DNA from: Burhinus oedicnemus
Taxonomy: Eukaryota > Chordata > Aves > Charadriiformes > Burhinidae
NCBI GenBank assembly: GCA_008921705.1
Contig: VFFE01007724.1
Span: 2,511,714-2,575,713 of the forward strand
Direction: 5' to 3'
Length of the DNA stretch: 64,000 bases
Position numbers and translations under genes: made by a program. Position 1 is the stretch's first letter, and each line of letters opens with the position of its first letter. Shown here in pieces: positions 12,765 to 23,900 of this stretch. The notes below the pieces were generated by a model. It searched no databases, was not told the origin of the DNA, and was given only the letters and a program-made list of their open reading frames with translations.

Positions 12765-15535
12765 AACGGTACTTAGGTACTAGCGGAGATGAGAGAAATT
12801 TCCCTTTCTATAACTCTGTGTATCTTTTTCATTGCACATTTTTCTTTTCTTTCCTCCTCCCGTGCTTACACCTCTTTTTTCCTGGCTGTTCAAAGAGCTT
12901 AAAGTTGAGAACATGTTTTAAGGATGTGGGACTATTTCTGAGGACACTAGGAAATTACTGTGTGATTAAAAATGTGCATTTACAGTTTTCTCCACTGATA
13001 ATGTTTACCTTTAAAGCAATTTCCTGTCCTGTTAAAGGCTGCTTTAATTTTAACAGATGGCACCATTTTTCATCATCGAAATTGTAAACCTTTATGTAAT
13101 TTACTTACATATAACTTGTATTTATTTCCTTGCAGGTTCTTAATTTTTTGAACGTAATAGCTCTCAGTGGATTCTGCCATGTACTGCTGTGTACTGTGCC
13201 AAATATTCAGCATTGATTTTCATATTGACTTATATCAATTGTGCCATTAGTGTAAAATACATCAAATACACATCAAATATAATATTCTGAATGTTTTCCT
13301 TCTTCAATCTGATATTAGTAATTCAGAATGTATTTAACAGGGAATATGCATTTAAATCTCTGCCAGGATTTGAAAATAAATTTACCACAAGCCCTTGTGA
13401 CTATGTTTTTTATGTGTTGGCTTATTCACTGTAATTTTTCCTTTCTGTCCCTCTGCCATGTGTATTCCCTCCTTTTAGCCTGTCCAAAGCACTGCTAACA
13501 AAAGTCTGTCCTACTCAACCCCATGATTCATCAAACAAAATCACTCAAGGTCCCAGCTGATGTACTTGTATAATCTCAAATGAGTCCTGCTCTCTCTTGT
13601 TCTACCAATTACCTTCTGTTCTAGAAAAAAAAAGCCATGTTTTTCGCAGCAAACTTATTCTACATGATGTGGCAAGCCTCCTAGAGTCTGCAGCCCTCCT
13701 GTGAGGCAGATGGGAAATTCTGTGACAGCTTCAGTTAAATTTAAAATGGAAGTTTCTGATGAATTCAATATGAAGATGAAATTCTGACTGGAATACAGCT
13801 CCTCTGTTTTTATTTTCAGCTTAACTTGGATTGGATTTACACTACCCTCATATTTACAGTTCAACTGTGTCAATTGTATGCAGTTTGGGGTTTGCTGCTG
13901 CCCTACCCTACTCGTTGCTGATAAGAAACAGTTTTCCAATGTACCTGTTATTGCTCAAATGCAAGCTGAAGCTAACCGTAAACTCCATCCCTACGGAACA
14001 GACCTTTCCAGTTGTCTCACCTTACTGTTATTTTCTCTGGTTCAAACACGTATGGCTTTTATCATTGCCGTGCTCTGCTTGTTATATATAGTTCTGTGTT
14101 CATCTCTCTCCTACCATTTCCATGTTTTTTTCTCAAAAGATAGTTATGCCAGAAATCTTTCCTCCTTAGTTGAACGTGCCAGTAATCACTCCTCATTCAA
14201 CATGTTCTGACTGTCATTCTGTGTTTTCTCTCATGTCTCCTTTTGCATTCAGGCGTTTCATGACAGCAGGTTATATTATTCCATATTGGTAAAACACCAT
14301 GTGAACATATAAACTTATATACATGATTTTTAAGAATCATGTAGATGTGAATAAGTGATATTTTTAAATTCTTTGGGATTGATTTCAGTTTGGCGTGTGT
14401 TGACTTGTGCTGAAATTGCAAATGTGGTTTTTAAGTTGGTTGATACTTGAGTCATTCAGATGGTGTATATCCGACAAAGAACAGTACGAGGCAAGGTGGA
14501 GCTGACGAGTATTTGGGACAGAGAGGTGTGAAAATAATCATCTGTAAAGATGATACGAGCAAATGATATTATGCCAGTTGTTTTTGGTTTACACATTAGG
14601 TTACAGGTCTACATGACCTAGCTTCTTTAGAGCATTTGTGTACTTTTGCTGTTAAGCGTATCTTTGATACTGATTTCAGATGTGTTTTGTCCGCATCTAT
14701 TTAAAAACCCCACAATCTCCTATTTTACCTAATTAATATTATAATATTTTTCTTTTCATGTTGGATAATGGTTAAGCTAGTAAGTGTGTTGGAGTTAAAT
14801 GTCCATTCTCATATTTCTGTACAATTTCTTGGTATTTTTTTCCTCATAGAAGATGGAAAGCAAAGCTTTCAAGCCTTTTTTATGACTTATCCTTTGCCTA
14901 TATATTGTGCTTTTTCCCACCTGCTTTTTTGCTGAGATTTCATATTAATGGCTTTTTGTTAACTTCTACGCTTGTGCTCGTGCTCCAATATCAGAGATAA
15001 TAATGGTGCTGCTGTCCGAACTGGGCATGACAGTTTGGTGCAAATACTATTGCTAAAGAACAAGTGTGTTGGCAAAGAATATTTTTTCTTCTGTTTTCTG
15101 CCCTGAAGGATATTCATGACTACTGCCATGCATATAAAGGGAATTTTTACCCTAGCAATGTCTTTAGAAGACCAACATGCCCATACGTGGTGAAGTCCAT
15201 GGGCTATCCAGTTTGATAATCACTCAGTACCTCGGTGCATCAGAGTAAGATGCATCACACCTGCAACCACAGCAGGTGAAAACATGTGTGGGTTTACATG
15301 GTAGTCATATTTCCTTTCTTAAAGTAATATAATTAGTGTAGAGATCCCTGAAACTGGGATTTTTTAGAGCTAGCTACAATACCAGAAACAGGCCAGCTCT
15401 GCCAGTGTGGACCTTTACAAAAGTTAATATATTATGTTAAGATGTGAGAAGGGCAGTCCTACAAAAAGCTTGATCGGCAAAATATTTATGCATAGTCTTG
15501 AATTCTACAGAAGTGGGGGGGATATCTTCTAAAGA
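12765..15535. other. unique non-coding sequence, no gene seen
   Basis: Open frames are at most 110 codons and show no motif. A short hairpin (ACATGATT at 14321-14328 pairing with AATCATGT at 14335-14342) is the only structure noted. The right boundary is the CR1 fragment. Confidence 0.6.
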
Positions 15536-15539
15536 AGCT

Positions 15540-16346
15540 GGAGGGAAGGCATGCCAGGGGACCTTGAGAGGTGGGCCCATGCAAACCTCATGAAGTTCAA
15601 CAAGGCCAAGTGCAAGGTCCTGCACCTGGGTCAGGGCAATCCCAAGAACAAACACAGGCTGGGTGGAGAATGGATTGAGCACAGCTCTGAGGAGAAGGAT
15701 TTGGGGGTGTTGGTGGATGAGAAGCTCAATATGAGCTGGCATCGTGTGCTTGCAACCCAGAAAGCCAACCGCATTCTGGGCTGCATCAAAAGAAGCGCGG
15801 CCAGCAGGTCGAGGGAGGTGACTCTGCCCCTCTACTCTGCTCTCGTGAGACCCCTCCTGGAGTACTGCGTCCAGCACTGGGGCCTCTAACATAAGAAGGA
15901 CATGGACCTGTTGGAGTGAGTCCAGAGGAGGGCCACAAAGGTGATCAGAGGGCTGGAGCACCTCTGCTATGAGGACAGGCTGAGAGAGTTGGGGTTGTTC
16001 AGCCTGGAGAAGAGAGGGCTCCGGGAAGACCCTATAGCCCCTTCCAGTACTTAAAGGGGGCCTACAGGAAAGCAGGAGGGACTCTTTATCAGGGAGTGTG
16101 GTGATAGGACAAGGGGTAGCGTTTTTAAACTGAAAGAGGGTAGATTTAGATTAGATCTTAGGAAGCAATTCTTTACTGTGAGGGTGGTGAGATACTGGAA
16201 CAGGTTGCTCTGGGAAGTTGTGGATGCCCTGGAGGTGTTCAAGGCCAGGTTGGTTGGGGCTTTGAGCAACCTGGTCTAGTGGCAGGGGTGTTGGAACAAG
16301 ATGATCTTTAAGGTCCTTTCCAACTCTAACCATTCTATGATTCTAC
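15540..16346 (+). mobile_element. CR1 LINE, 5'-truncated 3' fragment
   Basis: This is a non-LTR retrotransposon fragment covering the C-terminal part of CR1 ORF2 and the 3' UTR. The sequence runs from 'gagaggtgggcccatgcaaa' through 'ttgttcagcctggagaagag' and 'gggactctttatcagggagt' to 'aggtcctttccaactctaac', and it ends in CATTCTATGATTCTAC, the octamer-type (ATTCTRTG)n terminus of avian CR1. Severe 5' truncation is the rule for CR1, which is primed at its 3' end on the target. The left edge is approximate because a small deletion or junction lies near 15545-15575. No target-site duplication is expected or seen. The subfamily cannot be set without alignment to consensus sequences. Confidence 0.95.
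15551..16250 (+). pseudogene. CR1 ORF2 C-terminal region, inactivated
   Basis: The first 112 codons (15551-15886) are open and carry hallmark CR1 blocks downstream of the reverse transcriptase core: [66 protein letters not shown]. The frame then meets TAA at 15887-15889 and TGA at 15917-15919. The downstream text still encodes recognisable CR1 protein ([19 protein letters not shown]) but with further breaks near 16030. The ATG at 15551 is internal to the ancestral protein and is not a real start. The catalytic RT and endonuclease domains are absent, so the copy cannot mobilise itself. Confidence 0.9.
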
Positions 16347-18135
16347 AGTATCAGCTTTTTATGAGGTGCTTAGCTTTCTCAAGATCGAAACTTTGTAAAA
16401 ACTTTGACCAGATAGATTTGGCTGTTTTCTACAACCTCAGCTTTTCATCAACCTTGAAATGGTTGATACACAGATCCAGCTCTCTCTGGATCTTATTCTC
16501 TCCTGAGAATAAAAATCAAGCAGAAATTAGCCACAGTAAAATAGCTTGAGTCTCAGCTGAGTGTTTTTAATTTTGTTCCAAATTTTTCCTGATAGATTAT
16601 TTAAGCGTTAATTTTAATCTAATCTTCCGAAATAAGGAGGCTGATCATCAAGCTATATTTTGTATTTGTAAATTGTAGTATTATATTAATGTGTTGGGGT
16701 TTTGTCTGATTTATGATTAAAAGAACTTTCTATCATGCGTTCATTTCCTGACTGGTTTTGTTTTCTGACGTGCGGTGTCACGTACCACAGTGTACAGCCA
16801 GAGTATTTACTTTTTTGACAGGGTAATACAGAACATTTTCTAACTTATCTCCAGAAAATCTCAAAGAGATCTGACAAGATAATAGCTTTTGCCTGTATCC
16901 TATGCCTTTTCCTGTTTAGTTATGCAGTCTCTTATCTGGTGCTGTGAGCTCCTTAGATAAGTGTTACTTGATTGTTTAATAACTAAGGTGCTTTTCATAA
17001 TGCCTATCATGCTGCCAGAAACCATGCTGTTTATTTCATTCATGTTCTGATCAATTGGGTATTAAGTAATTACTATTTTGGGATATCTCCAAAGGCTCTT
17101 TGCCTCTGCAGTACCCTCCATTACAACGATGCTGTATTCTGGCACTCGGTTGTGTTGAGGTGTGTTGTAACTAATTACTGGAGAGCGGTAACAAATAAAT
17201 CTCTTGGTCCATAGGACCCAAGTTGTACAGATTGCCAGCAGTGCTGAACCATGCATATGAAAGTGCTTTGTAGATCTTGGGAATGATTTTGCTTTTTCTT
17301 ACGCTGAAAGTGGTATAATTCTGTTTAAAATATTTAGTTTGGTGCTCTGGGCCAAACGTCTTCAGCAGGCATGTCGTTAGAGGCTATCTACATGGCCGAG
17401 CACTCATTAGGGGTGGAGAGCACTTAGTCTGCACCTGCAGAAGAGCAAATGGTTTTGTTTCCTCTGCACGGAGCCGAATTCACTCTCACCAAATCAAGCT
17501 ACACGAACCACACCAGCCCGCAGTAAGTGGGGGAGATCAGGGGATTTGCTTCAAAATTGCTCTGCTGCTCTGAGCCAAAACGCGAATATAAAAACAGCCT
17601 TTGCGTCTATATCTCTGCTGTCTTTTCTTCCCTCTCTCTTTGTGTTACTTATAGGAAAGACAGATCTTACAGAGAGGTGGCTTTGTGATCGGAAGCGTGT
17701 TAACTGTGGTTTGGTTGTTGGTTGGTTATGAGGAGCTCCCAGCATAGAAGTGGCTCTGAGGGAGTTTTATATCTGGTCTCCCAAAGCATCTACTGTTCTT
17801 CTGCTCATCGCAAAGGAGCTGGAAAACAAAAAAGCCCATGCAATTACACCAGGTCCTCAGTCGTGATACATAACTGCAGGAGGCAACTGTAACAACAAAC
17901 TTTTTTATAAATCCTTGTCCTGCAAAGAAGGAGCAGTAATAAAAGCAAGTCACCAGTGGAGACCGCTAGAAAGGTGACCAGGGCATGCCTTTATTGACAA
18001 TGAATGTGCCTGCAGCTACCCTGGAGATAGATTTATATTAACAACCGAGATTATAAAAGGGATGATGAAAACCAAGCCCCAAACCCTGCACCTCATTAAT
18101 GCAGTCACAGGACAGGAATCTTAATGGAAGTGGGA
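16347..18135. other. unique sequence between two CR1 pieces, no gene seen
   Basis: Only short frames (64-82 codons) with no recognisable motif are present. I see no link between the two CR1 pieces other than shared orientation. Confidence 0.6.
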
Positions 18136-18139
18136 AATA

Positions 18140-18222
18140 TTTTGGTGTCCCTGCTCTGGCAGGGGGTTTGGACTCGATGATCTCCAGAGGTCCCTTCTAA
18201 CCCCTGTGATTCTGTGAATTGA
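18140..18222 (+). mobile_element. CR1 LINE 3' terminus, very short fragment
   Basis: About 80 bases match the end of CR1: 'ttggtgtccctgctctggca', 'ggggtttggactcgatgatc', 'tccagaggtcccttctaacc', then CCTGTGATTCTGTGAA. It keeps the TGATCT...AGGTCCCTTC hallmark and a single ATTCTGTG unit. Everything 5' of the 3' UTR is missing. It is oriented like the larger CR1 fragment about 1.8 kb upstream but carries its own 3' end, so it is a separate insertion. Confidence 0.85.
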
Positions 18223-20880
18223 CTTCATTTTCTTTACAGAGGAATCTAGTGATCCTCTTTCAGGCAGTTCGTAAGACAGGCTGCTAAGAAAAGAATAACA
18301 GGGAGTGATTTACATTATCCCCAAATTCAATCTTGAAGCCAGTAATTTTGGTGTCAACCTACAATTACAGGCAATCACTTCCACTCGTCTGGTTGTTCTA
18401 GTCTCTTACTGTTTACAGTGTGTACTTACCTAATGCACAGCATTGTCTCGAGTTGATTGTACTTTTGTTGTAATTAATCAGCTATCTTATGTTTTCTTTA
18501 TGATGCCGTGTTGCTTCTGTGGCAAGCTATAGGCAGATGGATGTGTTTCTAGTTAAGAGGAAAGCGTCTTTTTCGGTTCTTTTCCGGCTCTCCACTTGCT
18601 CAGTAGCCTCACAGAGATTCTGTGCATCAGCTTGTGACCTGAGAACGTGGAAAGGGTTTCTTGCTGTTGTAGACACGATAGCCGCCGAAAACCCCATCAG
18701 CACACTCTACCCGGTTTGCAAAATTCTGGAAGAATTTTTGCAAAACGCTGCCATGGAGCTGGAATCCCCAAACCACACTTGACGAGGAATTCTAGCCAAA
18801 GCAGGAGCTGGTATGGGCAGCGGGGGCACCTGCTCCCACGGCGGCTGGTGGCAGCCGGAGCGGCTGCCGGCTTTGCTCCTGGTGAGCCTGTGGGAACTGC
18901 TGCCCTCCTGAGAGGAGAGGGGATGGCAGCGGTGCTTGCAGGAGAGGCAAAGGACAAGCGACGTGCCAGATTTCAGGTTGGAGAGAGCACCCTATGGGAT
19001 GAGTCCTACTGTTTCTGTGCCCAAACACCAGACTTTCTGCTTTTTTTTCCCAGGGAATCTTTTAAAATGCTTTTTACCAAAGGCAATTCATTAAGTTTGA
19101 GTATTACCAAGCTGCATGTTTAAGTTTCTTTCATTCTCGGCAAAAGCCTGACTCAGTTAAAACTGGTTTCCAGTTAGCCTTAGAATACGGAGACGTTACT
19201 GTATCCCCTCGGCTTAAAGTAAGGGGTTTCTGCCTTCCTCCTTTCTGGTCCTCAGAAAACCCAAACTTACTGAATTGCTGATGGTCCCGATTGCTCATAG
19301 GTTGGTTTGTTTGCTTTGCTAGGAACGTAGCAGGCTTTAGTTCAACAGCAACAGTTTTCTCTTGCATCCTGCAAAGGTCCCAGCTAGACACGTGGGTCTG
19401 GGGCTCCCTCTGACCGGAGCCCATGGGGAAGCACTTGAGCTCCCACCGCCCTCATGAACCACACAGAGCGATAACACTGACCTTTACGTAATACAGGTAA
19501 TGTCGTTAAGGGAACTACCTTGATGATCACGCTGAGGCTGAAACAAGACCAAGAAAATCTTAAACACCCCATATTGGCAAGTTGGGAAAGCTCAACATCT
19601 TTCATGTGAATCATTTCAGTGCATCGTTTTAAAAAAATCCTGGCAGTGTTTTCAGTCTTCCTTTAGTTGTACGTGTTTGGAGAAGAAGTGAGAAAATAAA
19701 AAGATGCGGGTTTTAGGTTTTTCAGTGTAACAGCTTACAGACAATATTGAAGTTTTTGATAATTACTGGGAGTTCTTCTGTGTGACACTTTTGATCATTA
19801 TATTTTCATAAGGATTTCTGACTTTGAGGAACACAGACCTTTGTGAATTCTTGCTGTTACAGCTCTGTGTTTTATAAAAAATAACCTTTTACATAAGTTT
19901 TCTGTAAATTCTTCTCATTAGGCAAAATGTTGTGTTTGATTCATTTAACCCATCTACTTGTGTAATATGGCAGTCACTTCATTAAACATCTAGATGAGAA
20001 TAAACAGAAAGCAAGCTGTCTTGCAAAAACAAGATCTTGTGTAATATGTTAAACTATATTAATCATTCCAGTTTTCCATATTAAAAGATAATTAGTGCTC
20101 ATACCATAAAAATTATGGTATAAAAAAATGAAAAATTTTTATAGCAGGCACGCACACAGATATGCACACTTAATCCTCGTACAATGACTAAAGCCCAGTT
20201 ATATATCAGCTGATATTGTCACATCGTTTCCTTTCTCTTAAATAAATTCTCATCGTTCTTACCCAAATCTGCGACTCATAAGTTATGCAGTGTAGCACTA
20301 TGAAAGTAAGACCACACAATATAAATTTAGGCTGAAGAAATATAATCTTGCAGTCAAAGAACAGCACTCTTTTGGGAGCTATACCTACCTAGAAATCTGG
20401 GGAAGGAGAGCATGCGGCCAATCTATGGGGAGTTTTGCATCACGTCACTGTTGGGAATGATGAGGTCAACATAATCTAGGTAGTAGATCATCAGAAAAGC
20501 ATTTGTGGTCCCTTGCTGTCAGAAATGGATGTCTGTAGAGTTTTGGTTTTCACAGATCACACAACCTGATTTGTTCATAATTCCTTGCAGAGAGTTGCGG
20601 AGAGGAGCGTGTTACTACTCATGACCCTGGTGTTCCTTGTTTTAGCCCTCAAATCTCGTGAGTCTTTGACTGCCTCACGAGGAAGGAGTGGGGACAATGT
20701 TAGGTCAGGGGAATTCAGTCTTTGAGGCAGAAAATAATCTGCAAAACAGGTGAAATGAACGTACTGCAACTAATCCATCCTGAAGCACCTAAGATGACAG
20801 TATTTTGTAGTTCGTGTGTAATACTCATACCTTGCCACCCATGTAGCTATCTCTGAACTCCTTCGTGGTGTGATGCCCAC
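18223..20880. other. unique non-coding sequence with a GC-rich patch
   Basis: There is no supported gene. The patch at 18790-18970 is GC- and CpG-richer than its surroundings and holds an 8-bp hairpin (18850-18857 with 18861-18868) and a good 5' splice-site-like sequence, CTG/GTGAGC, at 18881/18882. The overlapping frame 18647-19123 (158 codons) has no recognisable domain. A 9-bp hairpin, ATACCATAA-AAA-TTATGGTAT, lies at 20101-20121. Confidence 0.55.
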
Positions 20881-20884
20881 CACA

Positions 20885-20975
20885 TTGATGATCCTTAATA
20901 CCTTTTCTAGTGTTTCAAAGCTGAAAAGACATTCCAGCTCACTCTTTGATCATACATAAGGCTCTTCCTTACCTT
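20885..20975 (-). mobile_element. possible ancient CR1/L3-like fragment, antisense
   Basis: On the minus strand, 'ggtaaggaagagccttatgt', 'gatcaaagagtgagctggaa' and 'tgtcttttcagctttgaaac' follow the order of the CR1 block that encodes the [16 protein letters not shown] region, with the usual 'ctgggactcttcagcttgga' text much decayed. Only about 90 bases are convincing and no frame is intact. It is clearly much older than the CR1 copy at 15.5 kb. Confidence 0.4.
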
Positions 20976-23900
20976 GCATTTAAGGCTGTTGGGTGTGTAT
21001 ATATATGCAAATGAAGCTGTAAGGGTGATCATGATGGTCTTACATCTGGCCAAGCTGCATTCTGCAGTGGCTGTTATGTAGGTATATATTCCCAGGTATT
21101 GATGAGTTATTATTTACTAGAAGTGCGTACTGGTGTAGTGATCTTGATCCTGTCACCATTGAAAGGGTTGCTCCCATGTTGATGAATAATGTTCTGTAAT
21201 TATCAGTGGTTTGATGCAGAGCAAGTACTACGTGGTGAAGGGTGAGAGAATCCAGCCTCCTGGGACTCAGGCGTTACTGAGGAGATATGAAGCACTGAAG
21301 ATAAAAGGAGCTTAATGTATTATAACATTTTAAAAAAGGTTATCCTTATTCTTCACCTACGCAGAGCCTGTCCAGGCTGTTTTCTTACTGTTGCTTAATT
21401 CTAGGAAAAAATTCTTCACTGTTGTATTTCTGCTGCTTTGTTTTGGGTTTTTTTTTCTGGGTGGGGAGGCGGGAGAGGAGTTAGGGAGAGATAAAGAAAG
21501 CCTATTAGGTATGTCATTATATTATTAAAATAGAAAACTCCACAAACAGAACGCTGCCTTCCTTTCCTGGAAAGTGCTTTTTTTCTGTCTTTGCCATTGA
21601 AAAAGCAAACAGTTAGCAACTCTTCCTAAACACAGGCTTGACTTGCACTGGATGCTACATTTGAGGACTTCATCTAATCAGGGCATGGAATAACAGGAAG
21701 CCTGAAAAATCATCTCCCAAAACAGAATCAAATTATCGTTCTTTTTATCTCTTCAATCCCATTCAACTTTTCAGTGCAGTTCCAGTGGATAGACCTTTTT
21801 TGGCTGTAAATGAAGGCAGCTGTTGGCTTAACATACCATATTCTAGCCAAAATTATCAGTTTGGCGGCTTAATAAGCATTAATATTCAGCCTAAACTTTG
21901 AAAAAGGCATAAAGATGTATACTAACTGCAATGCAAAAAACCAAAGATATATTCCCTAATTAATGGGAATTGCACTAAAAATCAGAAACCTTGACAAGTT
22001 TGGGTGAGTTTCTGTATCCAGGGTTTTGAACGTGTGCTTTTACCACAAAATTAGCAGAAATACCAGGATCCAGCGAGCAGTGTGTCTTCTCATCTATGCA
22101 TTTAAAAGCAAAAGGAGTGCATGCTGACACAGTAAATGTGGGAAATACAGTGTCACTGACTATAATACACTGAATGTTTGGTTATTTTATTATTAGAGTC
22201 TTTAGCTTTTTGGCAAGAAGGTGTGCCAGAAGCATGGGCACGTTCAGCTGAATGAAATTTGTTTTTTAGTAATAAGCTTTGTTTTGTCTTTTGACATTGG
22301 ATGCAGCCACACTTTAAGTGGAAACTTCCCTTCTTATTTGGCTTACTTACCCTCCAGTTAAAAAGTGAGTTAGTTATTGCCATGCAAAGCAAAAAGCCTT
22401 TTGAGTATTGTAAAGTTGGAGCCCGTAGATCCTCTGGGTGGGTCCTGAACTTTTTCTGTGTGCGTAGTTGTAACTGGTGCACAATACACTCAAGAATAGG
22501 ACTCAGGTAGCTTGAGTAGCACATCCATGCCAGGTGGATACCTTATTGGTCAATGGAGCAGAATTTCTATAAGACAAATGGGGCTAATAAAGCACGAAGC
22601 ACGTGTAGCTTCACAGTGATCTGTCGTGTGTGCTTACAGCATCACTATGAATTTTACAGTATTAAAGATCAGCTAAATGTGATCAAATTCAAAATTGTAG
22701 ATAGATGTAAGTACGGCGCTAGATTAACTTATTAAAGCAGCCTTTGAAAAACCAAACATAAACAATCTGTAGATCTATACTGTCTTGAACTTGACAACTA
22801 TAGGAGTTTGTGAAAATAGTCATTCTATGATTTACACTTAACTTACTTTGAAGACTATAAAACTGCACAATCTTACATGACTGAGTATTTAAAAGAAAGA
22901 TTAGAGAGACATGCATGGGAGTGCAGGCATATGACCGTACAGTTCTCAAATGCAGTTCAGCTGGGATATTTCCCAACACAGTAAGCTGAAGTAGGCAACT
23001 AATTTTTTTTTTTTTTTCCCCCATTCCTTGCCAGTTCTCTTCAATCTGTCTCTTTTGTCTGTCATTGAAAAGAGAACATATGTTCTCTGGTAGGTTCTTT
23101 GTCACTTACCTAGTGTGATATAAGGAAAAAAATTATAAAGCCCTGCCCAGCAAATTACCAGTGCTTGTTCCTGCAAATCTGGTTTGTCAGCCCCAAATGG
23201 CTGCTCCCTCAGCTCATGTGATATATCCCCCATCTGTAGAAGTCCAATGTGGTGGGGCTAAGAGCCTTGATTAGGATTCCAGCACACTGCTGAAACATGA
23301 ATCATTTGTAAGAATAGTATGTGTTTCTGGCAGGAGGAGGAATTTCAAGCCTTGTAAGCTGTTTCAAAGAAAGAAGAGAGTAACCTCTGTTGGTCTGTTA
23401 GCCAAAGTTCATCATGTTGATAAGAATTTTTCTTTTTCTTTTATTCCAAGACAATATATGAAATATTACTGAAGGTATAATGGCAATAATTTAATTATAC
23501 AGTTTCTTCATTACCAGATTGTGAGCACAGCTTTCTAAGATATTTTGCATATGCAAAAAAAATTCTATGACTTACGATAGCTATTTATTTAGGTCCTTTG
23601 GTGGAATGCTTTCCACAGATATTAATTAATTTCTTTATGTTCCTATGGTTAGAAATATTACTAAAGAAGTGTAAAGTTTTATTATTATTCTATGAGTAAA
23701 GAATGGTCTTCTAGATGTCACATTATAAAAGAGGCTATTTCTTGCCTAAAGGACTTAATCAGAAAGATCCGCCAGTGAAGAATTCTCTTCAGATCAAAAT
23801 CCACAGCTTGCTTCCATTTGTCTCTGAGGGTCAGTTAGAAATGTTTCTAATGTTTTGACATTTTTTTTCTTTGTCTGTTCCTCATTACAGTAGGACTGGA

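Noticed and set aside
15437..15961. 174-codon minus-strand open frame
   Set aside because: It is the antisense shadow of the CR1 ORF2 fragment on the plus strand.
16051..16333. Two overlapping minus-strand frames
   Set aside because: They lie within the CR1 3' region and read it backwards.
20101..20121. Hairpin as a microRNA or terminator
   Set aside because: A 9-bp AT-rich stem with a 3-base loop is far too short for a precursor microRNA, and no RNA gene context exists.
22153..22524. 123-codon minus-strand frame as a gene
   Set aside because: No family similarity recognised and no splice or promoter context; competing frames lie on the other strand.
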